NCBI RefSeq assembly: GCF_009727055.1
Contig: NC_052357.1
Location: forward strand, 17,405,268 to 17,469,267
Source of the DNA: Benincasa hispida
Taxonomy: Eukaryota; Streptophyta; Magnoliopsida; Cucurbitales; Cucurbitaceae
Length of the DNA stretch: 64,000 nucleotides
Reading direction: 5' to 3'
Each line of letters starts with the position of its first letter. Positions within the stretch are counted from its first letter, which is position 1. The notes beneath the pieces are model-generated. The model saw only the letters and a list, made by a program, of their open reading frames with translations. It was not told the origin of the DNA and ran no database searches. Shown piece by piece: positions 1 to 11,619 of the stretch. The position numbers and the translations under genes were made by a program.

Positions 1-1921
1 ATCCCAATTGACATACAATAATTATCAAAAGCTTGGGATGTAAATTCACCTGCATTATCAAGACGAATGGTATTAATTGTATAATCAGGAAATTGTGCTC
101 TTAACTTAATTATTTGAGCAATTAATCTTGCAAATGCAAGATTTCGACTTGATAATAAGCACATGTGTGACCATCTACTATATGCGTCTACTAATACCAT
201 AAAATATCTAAATGGTCCACTTGGTGGATTAATAGGTCCACATATATCACTATGAATTCATTCTAAAAATGTAGGTTATTCAATCCCCACTTTAGCTGGC
301 GATGGTCTAATTATAAATTTTCCTCGAGAGCAAGCATCAAATGATAATTCATTAGATTGAAGAATCTTCTGGCCCTTCAATGGATGTCCATTTGAATTCG
401 CAATAATTCTCTTCATCATTATAGATTCTAGATGACCCAATCAATCACATGCCAAATTGTAAATATGTCTGGATTCATAAACTTCAGGTTCATTATTGCA
501 TATATTTCAATTACTCGTATATGAGTATAATATAATCCAGAAGATAAAGCAGACAACTCTTCCAATATACGTTTTTCATTTAAGACAATAGATATGATAT
601 ATAGATATTTCACATTATTCTTACTATCAGTCTCAATATGATCATCATTGCAACTTATATCTTTAAAATTAAGTAGATTTCTCTTTGGTTGACTAGAGAA
701 CAATGCATTGTCAATTGTAAATTTTGTTTCTCTAAACAAAATAATATTTGCTTTTCCAAAGTCTTCAATCAAGTTTGCAGAACCTGATATTGTATTGACT
801 TTTGTTTTCAACATTGTCAGTTTTGAAAAATATTTTAACTTATAAGTATTGTATGTGTAGTTACACTGTCTGCAGACATAAATCTTCTTTACTCATTTTT
901 TAATTATCCAACATATGAAAATGATCCAGGTTTTTTCTTTAAAAGAAAATAATTACAATAAGAAATATATAAAGGTTAACAGCTACTAAGAGAAGAAAAA
1001 AAACACGAATATGAAAAAAAAAACATTAAATCTAGATATTTTGAAAGTCAAATAAAATACTTGATGTTCCATCAATTCTGTCGATTTTCTCTTCAGGAGA
1101 TTCAAAGAAGTCTACCACATCCAAATTTATCATATGTGATGGGTCAAATATATCACTATCCTGCTATGCAAATTTGCTTCCACATTTTTCTCTTTTTCCT
1201 TCATGGAGGCTTGATAGAGATCAACTAAGTATTTTGACGTACAATAGGTACGTGATCAATGCCTAGTCATTCCGCATCATAAGCATTTATTTTCAACACT
1301 TTTTGAACTCTTATCTTGTGAAACTTTTCCTTTGTGATCATCATTTTGTGGAGTCTTTGAAATTTGAATGATTAGAATGACCACTACGAAAATAATAATT
1401 ATTTCTTCCTCTGGCACGGTCACGACCACGACAACGATTATTATTAAAGTTCATAGCATTCACTTTAGGGAATGGTGTCGTTCCAATTGGTCGAGATTCG
1501 TGATTTTTCATCAATAACTCGTTATTTTGTTCGGCCATGAGAAGACATGAAATTAATTTAGAATATTATTTGAAACATTTCTCTCAATATTGCTGCTGTA
1601 AGAGCATATTTGAGACATGAAATGTAGAAAACATTTTCTCTAACATATTGGCTTTAGTAATTTTCTCTCTACATAATAACAAATTCAAATTAATTTTAAA
1701 TAATGCGGAATTGTAATCACTTACTGATTTGAAATCTTGTAGTCTCAAGTGCATCCACTCATAGCTTTTGTTTTGTCCTGACTGGATGTTGTATTTTCTT
1801 ATTTAATATCCTCTCCAAGATTCATAGCATCAAAGTGGATTTCGGCATTAAGCACACATGATAAATAATTTTTGTCATTAATATCAAAGGCGAAAAATTC
1901 TAATTTTTTGTGATTTTTCAT
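1..1921 (-). pseudogene. copia gag-pol polyprotein, degenerate
   Basis: The likely original start is the ATG read on the minus strand at 1921, giving an N-terminus that resembles copia gag starts (KLEFFAFDI.DKNYLSCVLNAEI). The stretch 1341-1538 encodes a basic RGRDRARGRNNYY segment, typical of the gag region just before the zinc knuckle. The stretch at about 1060-1300 holds a decayed knuckle region followed by IFDPSHMINLDVVDFFESPEE. The stretch 428-814 is a 128-residue open frame of the protease/pre-integrase region (SGSANLIEDFGKANI and QPKRNLLNFKDI). From about 1 to 430 the integrase core reads RLDNAGEFTSQAFDNYCMSIG, containing the DNAGEF motif around a catalytic Asp. Stops and frameshifts separate these blocks, so no functional polyprotein is made. 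Confidence 0.85.
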
Positions 1922-2440
1922 GACAACACTATCATAAAATATTGTATGTATGTTAGAAATTTAATATATATTAAATATGCAAAATAACATTAAATTTATT
2001 AATTATAACGAAGATAAAAAACCGCATACCTTTATGACTTACGTAACAGGAAAAACGACAGGAGCTCGTGCTAATAACGTGTTGTGAATTTGAGGAGCAC
2101 AATGAGAATACAGATGTCAATAAACTATAATATTAAAATAAATTAAACATAATATATAAAAATATATAAAATAAAATAAATAACAAAAGTAAATAAAATA
2201 CCAAAGAATGGATTTCTCCATTTTCTCCAATCTTTTTGGATTGATCACCAATATGTGTCTTTCGAAACCCATCAAATGTCACTATTTATATGCAATTTGG
2301 CAAGTAGAAGATGGATTACATGAATACAAAGAATGAGTATTTACAAGACACATGAACAATACTTTGAGAAATAGAAACATGACACATGGTCAATGAACAC
2401 TAAAGACATCTATTTTCTATAATATTTATAATAAAAGTGA
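1..2440 (-). mobile_element. Ty1/copia LTR retrotransposon remnant (5' part)
   Basis: Reading the minus strand from right to left gives LTR, primer-binding-like site, gag, pre-integrase and integrase core, which is the copia order. The element continues beyond position 1 of the window. The LTR seems to start with TG at about 2080 (TGTTGTGAA) and to run to roughly 2440; its outer edge is not certain. Just inside it, at about 2058-2079, the minus strand reads CGTTATTAGCACGAGC, a sequence I recall next to LTRs of many plant copia elements. The reading frame is broken by stops, so the copy is dead. Family identity is firm; the exact borders are inference. Confidence 0.85.
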
Positions 2441-4072
2441 CATATATTTCATGTCATTTTTAAGGAGTTAGGTATATTATGAAAATATATTTGACTTGGT
2501 TTATAAAGTTTGAATTAATGTTATTTATGTTGGGATATAGTGCGAATTAAAAAAAAAAATCTATGTCATGTGTATTTAATTTATGAATTCGTGATTTGTA
2601 ACAAGTTAGAAGTGAGATGGAAAATATAGGCTTCATAGGTTTATGTAAATTTTTAGTATAATATATATAAAACTTTATAATTATGTCATACTGGCTAAGA
2701 GTTTATTTCGACTAGCTAAGTTAGTTCGTTTTTTTTTTTTTTTTTTTTTTTTTTTTAGTATATACAAAGGACTCAAATTTGAGTTTAAATGCAATTTGTA
2801 TAAAGTTTTTGTTTAAAATTCAAGGTTTTTCTTTGCTAAGTCATATATTTAGTAAGAAGGAAAAATCTCGAACTATTTAAATCCTTTTATATAAATGCAG
2901 TGGATCTAGGCAATAATTAACTTAATCAAAATAGAATACAAAGACGAATAAGTAGACAAGAAATCCAATAAAAAAAAAAAAAGAAACCAAAAAATGAAAA
3001 AGAAACCAAAAAATGAAAAATACATAAAAAAAAATATTATAAAAGAAAATACTAATTAGGAACAAATCCTAATTTATTTTAACATCATCGACTAAAATTT
3101 TAAACTAATACTTGCATATATTAGTTAAAGACAGTCTCGATAAGTGATACTCTATTTATAATATAGTGGTATAGAATTATGTGGGAAGTACATGTTTGTA
3201 AAATAAATGTTGAAAATTCAATATTTAAATTGTGAATCATGCCAATTTATTTTAGAAAAGTTTTTTTTATTGATCATAAATTTGACTAAAAAATCAATTT
3301 TTATAATTATCTAGTTTTAAAGATATTAATTATTTTAAAATTATTTACATTTATTTGGGGCTAGTGTACTTTAAACTTATTTTATGCTCTATGGATTAAT
3401 GAAGTCTTAATTTTTAAATTATATCATAGTTTGTTCATAAATTTAAAATATGTAATTTTAAAAAGTTTTAAAAATCAAATGGCGTCAAATACTACAACTT
3501 AGATATTCATAAAATGTAATTTTAATATATATATATATATATATATATTCAATGTATATAAAAATGATTAACTTATTTTATGCTTTATAAATTAATGAAA
3601 TCCTAATTTTAAAATTGTATCATAGCTTGTTCATAAACCAAAAGAAAATGGACAAAGAGAGAATGCACATTAAGGTTTCTCAAATTCTCGCCTTCTTCTC
3701 CTACATTTTTCATCTTCACTCAGGAAAAATCCAAACAAAATTAAATGATTTACTATGAATTTTAGAAAGTAATAAATTAATATATAAAAGTAATAAATAT
3801 ATCAAAATAAAAGACCATTAAAATGAATTCAATGCCAAAAGATAGTTGATTGGGAAAAAAAAAACAAAACTTATCTCAATGTAGTTAATGTAAATGATCA
3901 AATAAACACCTACATTTAAGGAGAATACACCAAATAAATATTAAAAGAAAATTTTTTATAGATAGAAAAAATGTCGAACTATTTTGCAGAAATAACAAAA
4001 AAAAATTATAGATTTCTATCTGCGTCTATAAGTGATAGACTTCCATCAATTTCTATCACTAATAAACACTGA
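2441..4072. other. AT-rich intergenic DNA, no gene seen
   Basis: No coding signal was found. Contents: a 28-T homopolymer at 2729-2756, an (AT)n run at about 3525-3549, and at about 4010-4062 a stretch of TCTATCAC/GTGATAGA palindromic repeats of the same kind as the large array at 15.2-16.25 kb. The TIR element at 4073 is inserted into this last repeat. Confidence 0.6.
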
Positions 4073-5744
4073 AGGGTTGTTTGGAGTGCTAAGTTGAGAT
4101 AGGATATCTAAAGTTCATATGTTTGTGGAGTTCATATGTCTATATTTGGGGTGCAGAGTTATTTGGTGTGAGTTCATATATTTGTGTTTGGGGTGTAGGG
4201 TTGAGTTCATATGTTTGTGTTTGGGGTAGAATTGAGTTTATATGTCATAGTATTGATGCAGTTTTTTGAACTCTAAATAATATGCTTTTATGATTACTAT
4301 TTTTGTTTTCAAAATTTTTTATTCAATAATTCTACTCATTTTTGTTTGAATAAAATATGGATTGCAATTTTTTGTTTTTAATTTTTAAAACTTTTCTTTC
4401 TTTTTTTTTTTCTTTCTTTCTTTTTTGGCCAACAATTACTCCTTACATTTCTTGTAGAAATATGGTTAAATAAAATAAGAAACTAAAGTGAAATCGCGAC
4501 TTTTGATTCTAGCAATTTTTTTTTTAATGAATTTCATTATTATCATCTTCTTTTTCTTCTTCTTCCTATTGTTAGCTCTATATGTTTACCATGTCATGAT
4601 TTTTTTTTAATAAAATCTCGCCCTTCATCGTAACAACCCATAGAATGTCACCACATTTCTTAAACAGTTTCACTTTTATTTCCTCTAAATTTGGAGGATC
4701 ATCAAAGAATAAATCTCAATTTTGTTATATGTTACATACTTTTTGTTTAAATATTCTTAACACTCATTTGATATGTGAATTCATTACGTATAAATATTGC
4801 ACTTAATGTAGACAAATAATATTTTTATATAATCAACAACCCTACAATACACTTTAACAGTCATCAGTTTTATAGTAGTTGGAAGTTTTCAAAGTTGATT
4901 ATCATAGATGATTTTTGCTGGAATTTGTAGTCGAAGGTAGTTGTCGAATCTTGAAGTTGGTCGCATGAAAGTGTATTGGAATTGGTTGTCGAAGTTTGTC
5001 ATCGGAGGTGGTTTTCGAATCCAACAGTTGGTTGAACGAAAGTGGTCGTCGAAGTTGATCATCGAAGATGATTTTCACTAGAGATTGTAGTCGGAGGTGA
5101 TTGTCAAAGCCCAAAGTTAGTCGTATGAATGTGGTATTAGAGTTGGTTGTCGAAGTTTGTCGTCGAAGGTGGTTGTCGAAGCCTCAAGTTAGTCGTCGGA
5201 GTTGCTCGCTCAAAGGTGATCATTGAAGGTGATTTTCATCGGAGTTTATAGTCAGAGGTGGTTGTCAGAGCCTATGAAGGTGGTTTTCGGAGTTTGTTGT
5301 TGAAGCCAATTGGTCATCAGAGTTAGTAGTGCGAAGGTGATCGTCGGAGTTAGATCACCGGAGGTGGTTGTCAGCGGCTTGGGTTGTCGAAGTTGGTCGC
5401 ATGAAGGTTGTCGGAGCTCAGAGTTAGTCGTCGGAGCTATCATCAGAGGTGGCTTTCAGAGTTCAGATTTCGTCGTCGATAGTCATCGGAGGTGGTTGTT
5501 AAAGCCTGGATTTGGTCGCCGAAGTTGTCATTGGAGGTGGTTGTTGGAATCCGGAGTTAGTTCTTGGAGTGTGATAGTAGGCAATGGGTGGAGCCATTGA
5601 AAACATGGAAAAAATGAAGAGTTGGGGTGAGTTGATAAAATATACCAACTCAACTCCACCTACATTTATAGTTTGTGGTCCAAAGAATGAGTTGGTATAT
5701 TATACCAACTCAATTCAACTTACGTTGATAAGCCAAACACCCCC
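4073..5744 (+). mobile_element. Non-autonomous TIR element with internal minisatellite, copy A
   Basis: The left end reads AGGGTTGTTTGG and the right end CCAAACACCCCC, so the ends are inverted repeats of about 12 bases. This TIR style (GGG.NTGTTTGG) resembles PIF/Harbinger-type MITEs. The flanks rejoin as TCTATCAC-TAA-TAGACTTC, with TAA present on both sides (4060-4062 and 5745-5747); about 10 extra bases lie between the left TAA and the TIR. Inside, the left arm repeats TTCATATGTTTGTG-like words, the middle (about 4880-5580) is a GC-richer minisatellite, and the right arm carries the palindrome GAGTTGGTATA/TATACCAACTC. It aligns along its length with the copies at 11.6 kb and 55.3-63.4 kb. 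No transposase is visible. Confidence 0.72.
4880..5580 (+). repeat. GTCGTCGGAGTTGGTCGC-type minisatellite inside TIR element A
   Basis: Degenerate units built from the words GTCATCGGAGGTGGTTGTCG and GAGTTGGTCGCATGAAGGTG are repeated about a dozen times, with units of roughly 30-60 bases. The block is much richer in G and CG dinucleotides than its surroundings. Open frames across it (for example 5310-5600) come from the repeat lacking stop codons and are not taken as genes. Confidence 0.75.
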
Positions 5745-5747
5745 TAA

Positions 5748-8700
5748 TAGACTTCTATCAACCTCTGTAAAAGAATATTAAAATTTTGTTATTTTATGTA
5801 AATAATTTTTCTTATTTTTCTATTTTTAGAAATTTTCCATATCAAAACATTGTACGAACAAAAAGTTAAAGTAATAAACATATCAAAATAATAGAGAAAG
5901 AGTTAAAGTAATAAACATATCAAAATAATAGACTAAGGGCAACAATTATTGTTACTTGGAGAGGGGTGGTTTCTTCAAGTTTCTTGACTTTCCATATATA
6001 ATATTAACGAAAAATTAAAGGACATATATTGTTATTATTTTAAATATACGTGAGGTGGGAGAACTAAACATCTAATTTCGAGATTAATAATATAAGAACT
6101 ATATTAATTGAGTTATCTTCATTTCGATAAGGACATATATTATTTAAGCTAAACTAATTTTTTCTTACAGAATATTGAAATTTAATCCTGAATAATAAAC
6201 ATAAGTGATAAAATTGAAAATATCACAAATTACTATTCTACCTAAACTCTAAATTTATTATATAACAGATAAAGAAATAGACCTAAATAAAAATTGGAAT
6301 TGCTAACGAAGCACATCATGAGTATAGTATTTAAAAATTTCCCCGGATGCTGCTATATTTAAAATATATATATCTACAAATTTAGTACCGATTACAAATA
6401 TGTTAAATTATAAATTTGATAGAAAGTTAAAATTTAATTTATGTAGTTTGAAAAAACATTATTTATTGTCTCTACAATTTGATAAAATTCTGGTTAATGT
6501 TTAGATTTTTTCAAATGATAGAAAGTAATTTCTAATTAGTTACTATAAACAATTTGTACAAAATTCAAAAGTTCTTCGAATCAATAAACCAAAATTATGA
6601 TATAAACATTAAAAAAAGAAAGCAAAGGTCCCGTCATCCCTTACTGTACTATAAAAACTACAACCACGAGTATGTTCAGCATTTTCGGTTAGTAATAAAT
6701 GCTCCAAGATTTCATTAATTTTCATTATTCTTTTCATTTTCATATTTAATTTTCAGCTCAACTGCCGTTTAGGCAAGAAATTTATTATTATATTTCTAAG
6801 TTATTATAATTGGATTATAATAATTTATGTTTGGAGTATAAATTATTTTAGTATGAGTTATGATAGTATGTATTTGAGATATAAACTATTTTAGTTTTAG
6901 AAAGAAATAGTAAACACAGTAGCAAATAATAAAAAAATGATGAATGTAAAATAGTAAAAACAATAGCAATAGTAAATATTATAGCAAATAGAAGTTTTGA
7001 AATAGTGTTGATTGTAATTAATTAAAGAATACAAAATAGTATTTATGGTAGATTATTATAATATTCTAACAGTCTTTGCCCTAAACGCTCCCTTATATAT
7101 TATAGTATTTGTCAACTATCAAGGCATCATTCTATTCCACTATCCATTATATTATATTAGAAAAAACTATTGCTTTTTTTTTTTTTTTTTAATTTTGTTT
7201 TATGGCACATACTTCAAAATAAATAATTTTAAAAATTAAGATATCAATATAAAATAATATAAATCCTCTTTTCCATTTACTTTCAAATGTTCAAATTTAG
7301 CTTATGTATTTTCCAATTTAGTCCATTGAAATTAATCTTTGTTAAAAATTGTTATACAAAAATAATAATAACTTTCATGCAAGAAAATCCTCTATGTGAA
7401 TATGTTTTCAAAATTTATAGTAAAAATGTAAATGGTAAAAAGTTCTAAAAAAAATCAAACAAACTAGGAGCAAGGCTAAATTCAAGTTTTATGAGCCAAA
7501 AGTACAAGAACTAAAATATAGTATTTGCCAACAAGAGCGTAACTCAACTGACATAATGTTCATACTATCAATCTCGTGGTTTGAGGTTAGATTCCCCCGC
7601 CCCATTTTAGAGATAATATTTATAAATGTTAATGTAATGGATATTTCTGAAAGATATAAAATAAAAAACATTTAAATTAATAAACAAATAAATTTACCTT
7701 TTTTTTTAAAAAAAAATAGTTTAATGCTTTTTAAACAAGTTAACTATTTATTATTTACACTATATTGACATATGTGTCATTTTTTTTTTTTTTTTGCAAA
7801 ATGTAGTGGGGAGAAATCAAAGTACTTTCAACCTTGAGGTCAACAGTATAAACATTATTTCAGTCGAGTTATGTTTATCATTTTGTTTTTTTGGAATAAA
7901 GTAAAATAATGTTTGATAATTTTATTTTTAAATTTGAAAAACTAGTTCGAGGTTAGATAAATTAATATCAAACATTTATAATTTAATTATATGAATAAAA
8001 GTAGACTTACTATTATAATTATTTTCATATTAATAATTAAATTATAATTTATTATAACATTATATTTTAACATTTTATACGATTTGTATTTCAACTAACT
8101 TTGTTTAATCTAATTTCTTTGATAAAAGTTTAAGAAAAATAATTGTTATATAAAAATATGAATCATTTAAATTTTGAAATCATATGTGTATAAATATATT
8201 AATATGAAAATTATTATTATAATATATTTATTTAAATAGTCAAGAAATTAGTAGATTTGTAAAAAAAAAAAAAAAAAAAATCTGAAACTAAAATTACTAC
8301 TATCAAATTTAACGTTTTAGTTAGAATTTCAAAAACAAATCTCTACGATTGCAAATGCAATCCCTAATTAGGGGTGTTCACAGTTATTTGGATGGTAAAT
8401 TTTTTCCACCCAAATAATCCTTATTAAAAAATGAACTCAACCAAATACAACCCGTTTGGGATGGATTGGTTCGAATTTACTTGGATCATTTATTTATTTA
8501 TAAAAGGAAGTAAATTATTAATACGTAAAAATTTGATTAAATTATTTTCATAAATTGAATTAAGATTAACAACTCGATTTCAATTCATATAATATAAAAT
8601 CTCTTTCTAAATGTTAAAAAAATATTTTTAAGAGTTGGAAAATAAATTACCAAAAAACCCAATAAAATTAAATAAAACTATATGTATACTTAATTTTATC

Positions 8701-8800
8701 ATAAGTAAGAAAAATATATTTTTAAAATTTATAATAAATTTGAATTGGTTCGAATTTGTCTAGATAAACTTATGAATGACTTAATCTATAATTTATTGAG
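5748..8800. other. AT-rich intergenic DNA upstream of the NIMIN-type gene
   Basis: No gene is supported. Contents: a tandem duplication of about 38 bases at 5863-5934 (the word AGTAATAAACATATCAAAAT occurs twice), T-rich runs near 7164-7181, an A run at about 8262-8281, and from about 8367 (GGGGTGTTCACAGTTATTTG) a sequence that resembles the start of a common plant MITE whose other end I could not place. Confidence 0.5.
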
Positions 8801-8848
8801 CCTATCATTAGTTTGAAACTGGGGAAATGAATGGTGTGGGCCCAAACG

Positions 8849-8901
8849 TGACGAGCATGTTAACCAAGCACAGCAATTGTGACGTCACCATGACTACGTC
8901 A
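8849..8901 (+). promoter_or_regulatory. as-1-like TGACG cluster upstream of the NIMIN-type gene
   Basis: Three TGACG cores lie within about 50 bases: TGACG at 8849-8853, the palindrome TGACGTCA at 8880-8887, and TACGTCA (TGACG on the minus strand) at 8895-8901. Paired TGACG motifs form as-1-type elements bound by TGA bZIP factors. NIMIN genes are known salicylate-induced targets of NPR1/TGA, so the placement about 350 bases before the ATG fits. The motifs are seen; binding is inferred. Confidence 0.6.
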
Positions 8902-9104
8902 CTCAAACTTCATCATCGTTCACGCTGTTTCGAACGTCTTCAAGAAAATGATGACCCGCAACGACTCCCATTATTATTAATAATATTTTATTATTATTCA
9001 TACTTCTAGTTCTCTTCCGTTAATTACTTCAATACCCTCGTATACCCATAACTCCGCCGCTAATCAAAGGCCATTTTCGTCTTTCAACTCTAACCTCTAA
9101 CACC

Positions 9105-9113
9105 TTATAAATA
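9105..9113 (+). promoter_or_regulatory. Probable TATA box of the NIMIN-type gene
   Basis: TTATAAATA lies 133-141 bases before the ATG at 9246, which would put transcription start near 9135-9145 and give an A-rich leader of about 100 bases. A second AT run at 9187-9203 is closer to the ATG and could serve instead, but it leaves only a very short leader. Confidence 0.5.
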
Positions 9114-9245
9114 ATGCCACTCCAATGGGGAAATTTAAAACTGAAAAACAAAAAACAAAAAACAGCGTGTGAAAACTTTCAGTTTTTATATATATATATT
9201 ATATTAATTTTACACGGAGAATTGGTAAATTGAAGAGAGTTTGTA

Positions 9246-9659
9246 ATGGAAAACGAGAAACTGCAGCCGGCGCCGGAGAGAATCGCCGAGGAGGAGGAGG
9301 AGGAGGAGATGGAGATGTTTTTCGCTTTGGTGAGGAATTTCAAGGAAATGCGTGATCGGCGGAGGAAGGAGTTGATGATCGGGGAGGAGGAGGAAATTGC
9401 GGCAGAGGAGAAGAGGAGGAAGAGGATGAAGTCGGCGCCGGAAGCGGTGGAGAATCGGTCGACTTGGATTCCGAAGTTCGAGAGAGAGGATTTCGATGAG
9501 GAATTTCAGGTGAGAGGACAGGGTTTCATTCTTCCCAATAAGCCTTATAATCTTGTTAAAGAAGACACCTCGGCGGCGGCGGCGTCCACGGCGGCGATGA
9601 AGAAGAAAAAGAACGTCAAAAATGGAGATGATTGTTTGGATCTTAATCTCGCTCTCTAG
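9246..9659 (+). CDS. NIMIN: NIMIN-type NPR1/NIM1-interacting protein
   Basis: This intronless frame encodes 137 residues. NIMIN proteins bind the salicylate receptor NPR1 in the nucleus and dampen its activation of PR defence genes. Features seen: a Glu-rich run at residues 15-23; FFALVRNFKEMRD at 25-37, similar to the FF-type NPR1-contact helix; a basic EKRRKRMK at 55-62 that could be a nuclear localisation signal; STWIPKFEREDFDEEF at 72-87 containing the EDF motif (81-83) described for NIMIN1/NIMIN3; and a C-terminal LDLNLAL, an LxLxL EAR repression motif that recruits TOPLESS-type corepressors. Small size, acidity and a C-terminal EAR motif match the family. The first ATG is used because no earlier in-frame ATG fits the leader. 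Which NIMIN subtype it is cannot be settled without an alignment; having both FF and EDF suggests the NIMIN1-like class. TGACG motifs upstream suggest salicylate control. Confidence 0.88.
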   Translation: MENEKLQPAPERIAEEEEEEEMEMFFALVRNFKEMRDRRRKELMIGEEEEIAAEEKRRKRMKSAPEAVENRSTWIPKFEREDFDEEFQVRGQGFILPNKPYNLVKEDTSAAAASTAAMKKKKNVKNGDDCLDLNLAL

Positions 9660-10127
9660 TTCTTCTTTATTTATTTTTTTTTTCCTATTTAGCACCGAAG
9701 AATTTAATATGGGGAAATTTTGATTTTGTTTTTGTTTTTTGTTTTTTTCTTTAACTTTAGAAATATCAAATTCTCACCTAATATTTGTTATAATAGCTAA
9801 TCCTTAGTGCACCTAAACACATGCACTTAATCAAACAACATGAATATAATTACCTACAAATTACTCAATTACGACAATTATATATATTAAAATGTTAAGT
9901 ACCAATAAGTTTGAAGGTTAAAATATACCTTTTGAAACGTTTGTAATTTCGAAAGTTTAGACTTGGTCCGGTAACGATTTTATTTTTACTTGTTTTACAA
10001 TTTGTTTTTGAAATTTAGTTTAAAACATTCTCTAGATAAAGAGATTGTCATGATTTTAAAAGCAAGGACAATTATCTTCACTGTATGAGATTTTTCAGAT
10101 GAAATCTATGAGGCCAAATAAAATATT
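9660..10127. other. 3' flank of the NIMIN-type gene, AT-rich
   Basis: The proximal part, T-rich with several AATATG/AATTTAATA words, probably contains the 3' UTR. No clear poly(A) signal or further gene is visible. Confidence 0.4.
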
Positions 10128-10497
10128 AGTTTAGATACTACTTTGGTTCTTATACTTTTTGTTTTTGTTAATTTTGATCCCTCCACTTTTTAACAATTTA
10201 TTTTGTTTTCTATACTTTCAACTTTGGTTCATTTTGATCTTTAAATTTTTAAAAAGTGATCATTTTGAGCATTTAAAAATGAAAATAACGAGACAGAAAT
10301 GGCCACTTTTAAAAAGTATGAAGATAAAAATGAACCAAAGTTTAAAATATAAAGATTAAAACGAATATTTTTAAAGTATAGAGACTAAAATGAACCAAAG
10401 TTGAAAGTATAAAAACAAAAATGAACATTTTGAAAGTAAAATGACCAAAATGAACCAAAACCGAAAATACAGGAAAAAAATAGTATTTAAACCTAAA
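10128..10497. repeat. Fold-back (inverted repeat) element 1
   Basis: The left arm reads words such as ATACTTTCAACTTTGGTTCA and the right arm their complements (TGAACCAAAGTTGAAAGTAT at about 10392-10411). The whole block of about 370 bases can fold on itself. It looks like a MITE of the kind common near plant genes. No target duplication was identified. Confidence 0.6.
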
Positions 10498-10499
10498 AT

Positions 10500-11112
10500 A
10501 TTTAAGGAAAAATACCTTTTTGATTTTAGGTTTAAATACTATTTTTTCCCTAGGTTTTAAGTCTTATCTCATTTGGTTTTTAAGTTTTAAAATATTATAC
10601 TTTTAGTTCTTAAGTTTTAAACTTGATTTCAATTTAGTCTTTAGATTTCAAAATCTTACCATTTTACTTTTAACGTTTGAGTTTTATTTTAATTTGGTTT
10701 CCAGATTCCAACATTTACATTTTTAAATTTTAAATTTTCACTAAATACTCACTTTTAGTCTTAAATGTCTATTAATTAATTCAAAATAATTTAAATTTTA
10801 ATAATGATGAAAGATAGTAAAACTTAATTAATTATAAATCTCTTTATTTTTTTAAAATAAATCAATAGACATTAACACTAAAGATGAAAAGTAAATATTT
10901 AATGAAAATTTAAGCTTAAAAGTATAAATTTTGAAATATATAAATCAAATTGAAACAAAACTCAAATAACAAGAGTAAAACGGTAATATTTTGAAATCTA
11001 GGGACTAAATCGAACATAACCTTAAAATTGAAAGACCAAAAGTATAACATTTTGAAATTTAGGGATCAAATTGAAACCAAATTTAAAATTTAAGAAAAAA
11101 AAACTATTTTTC
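10500..11112. repeat. Fold-back (inverted repeat) element 2
   Basis: The left arm (about 10515-10740) carries TTTTAAGTTTTAAAATATTA-type words read as 'phrase plus T-rich spacer'. The right arm (about 10890-11110) carries their complements, for example CAAATTGAAAC and AGTATAACATTTTGAAAT. It is about 600 bases and palindromic in overall layout. Related right-arm-like sequence recurs as direct repeats at 14.24 and 16.54 kb. Confidence 0.55.
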
Positions 11113-11619
11113 CAAAATACTTATCTGAATACTTAGAATTTAACAGAATAATAGTTCTATCAATTTATAATTTAATTTCTTTTAATTAATATTAATAGTT
11201 GAATTATGTAATTTGGTAGGAGAATGACCTTCGATATTTATTCTTTTTCATATTTAAATCGTACACTTTCATTTTTTTTTTCTTTTCTTTTTCGTGCAGG
11301 CACTAGCTTTGAATTTCATATCTTCTTTTAACAATGATGTTGAAATTGGTTGTATCATGATATATAGGAAGATAATATTTGGAGTATCACGTAATAATAT
11401 CTTACTAAGTGTATTTTGTTTTTTTCTCTCATTAGGCAAGTTATGATATATTAGGTGTCACAATAGCTTATTTGGTTGGGGTTTAAAATAAATGTTGATT
11501 TGAGTTTTTAAAATTGGAAAAAAAAAGTGACGTGGATATTCATTACTAAAAGAATATATTACTATAAAAATGAATTGTATTGGTATACCACATGTAATGA
11601 TCCTATCACTATTCAGTGT
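11113..11619. other. AT-rich intergenic DNA, nothing recognised
   Basis: No coding, RNA or repeat signal beyond short pyrimidine tracts near 11275-11290. Confidence 0.5.

Noticed and set aside
5310..5600. 96-codon open frame, similar to another at 62886-63191
   Set aside because: Both come from the same minisatellite in two TIR copies. The third copy lacks the frame, and no known domain is present.
9210..9695. 161-codon open frame on the minus strand
   Set aside because: It fully overlaps the NIMIN-type gene. Its Arg/Leu-rich repeats mirror the Glu-rich and GAG/GAA codon runs of the sense strand, so it is a shadow frame.
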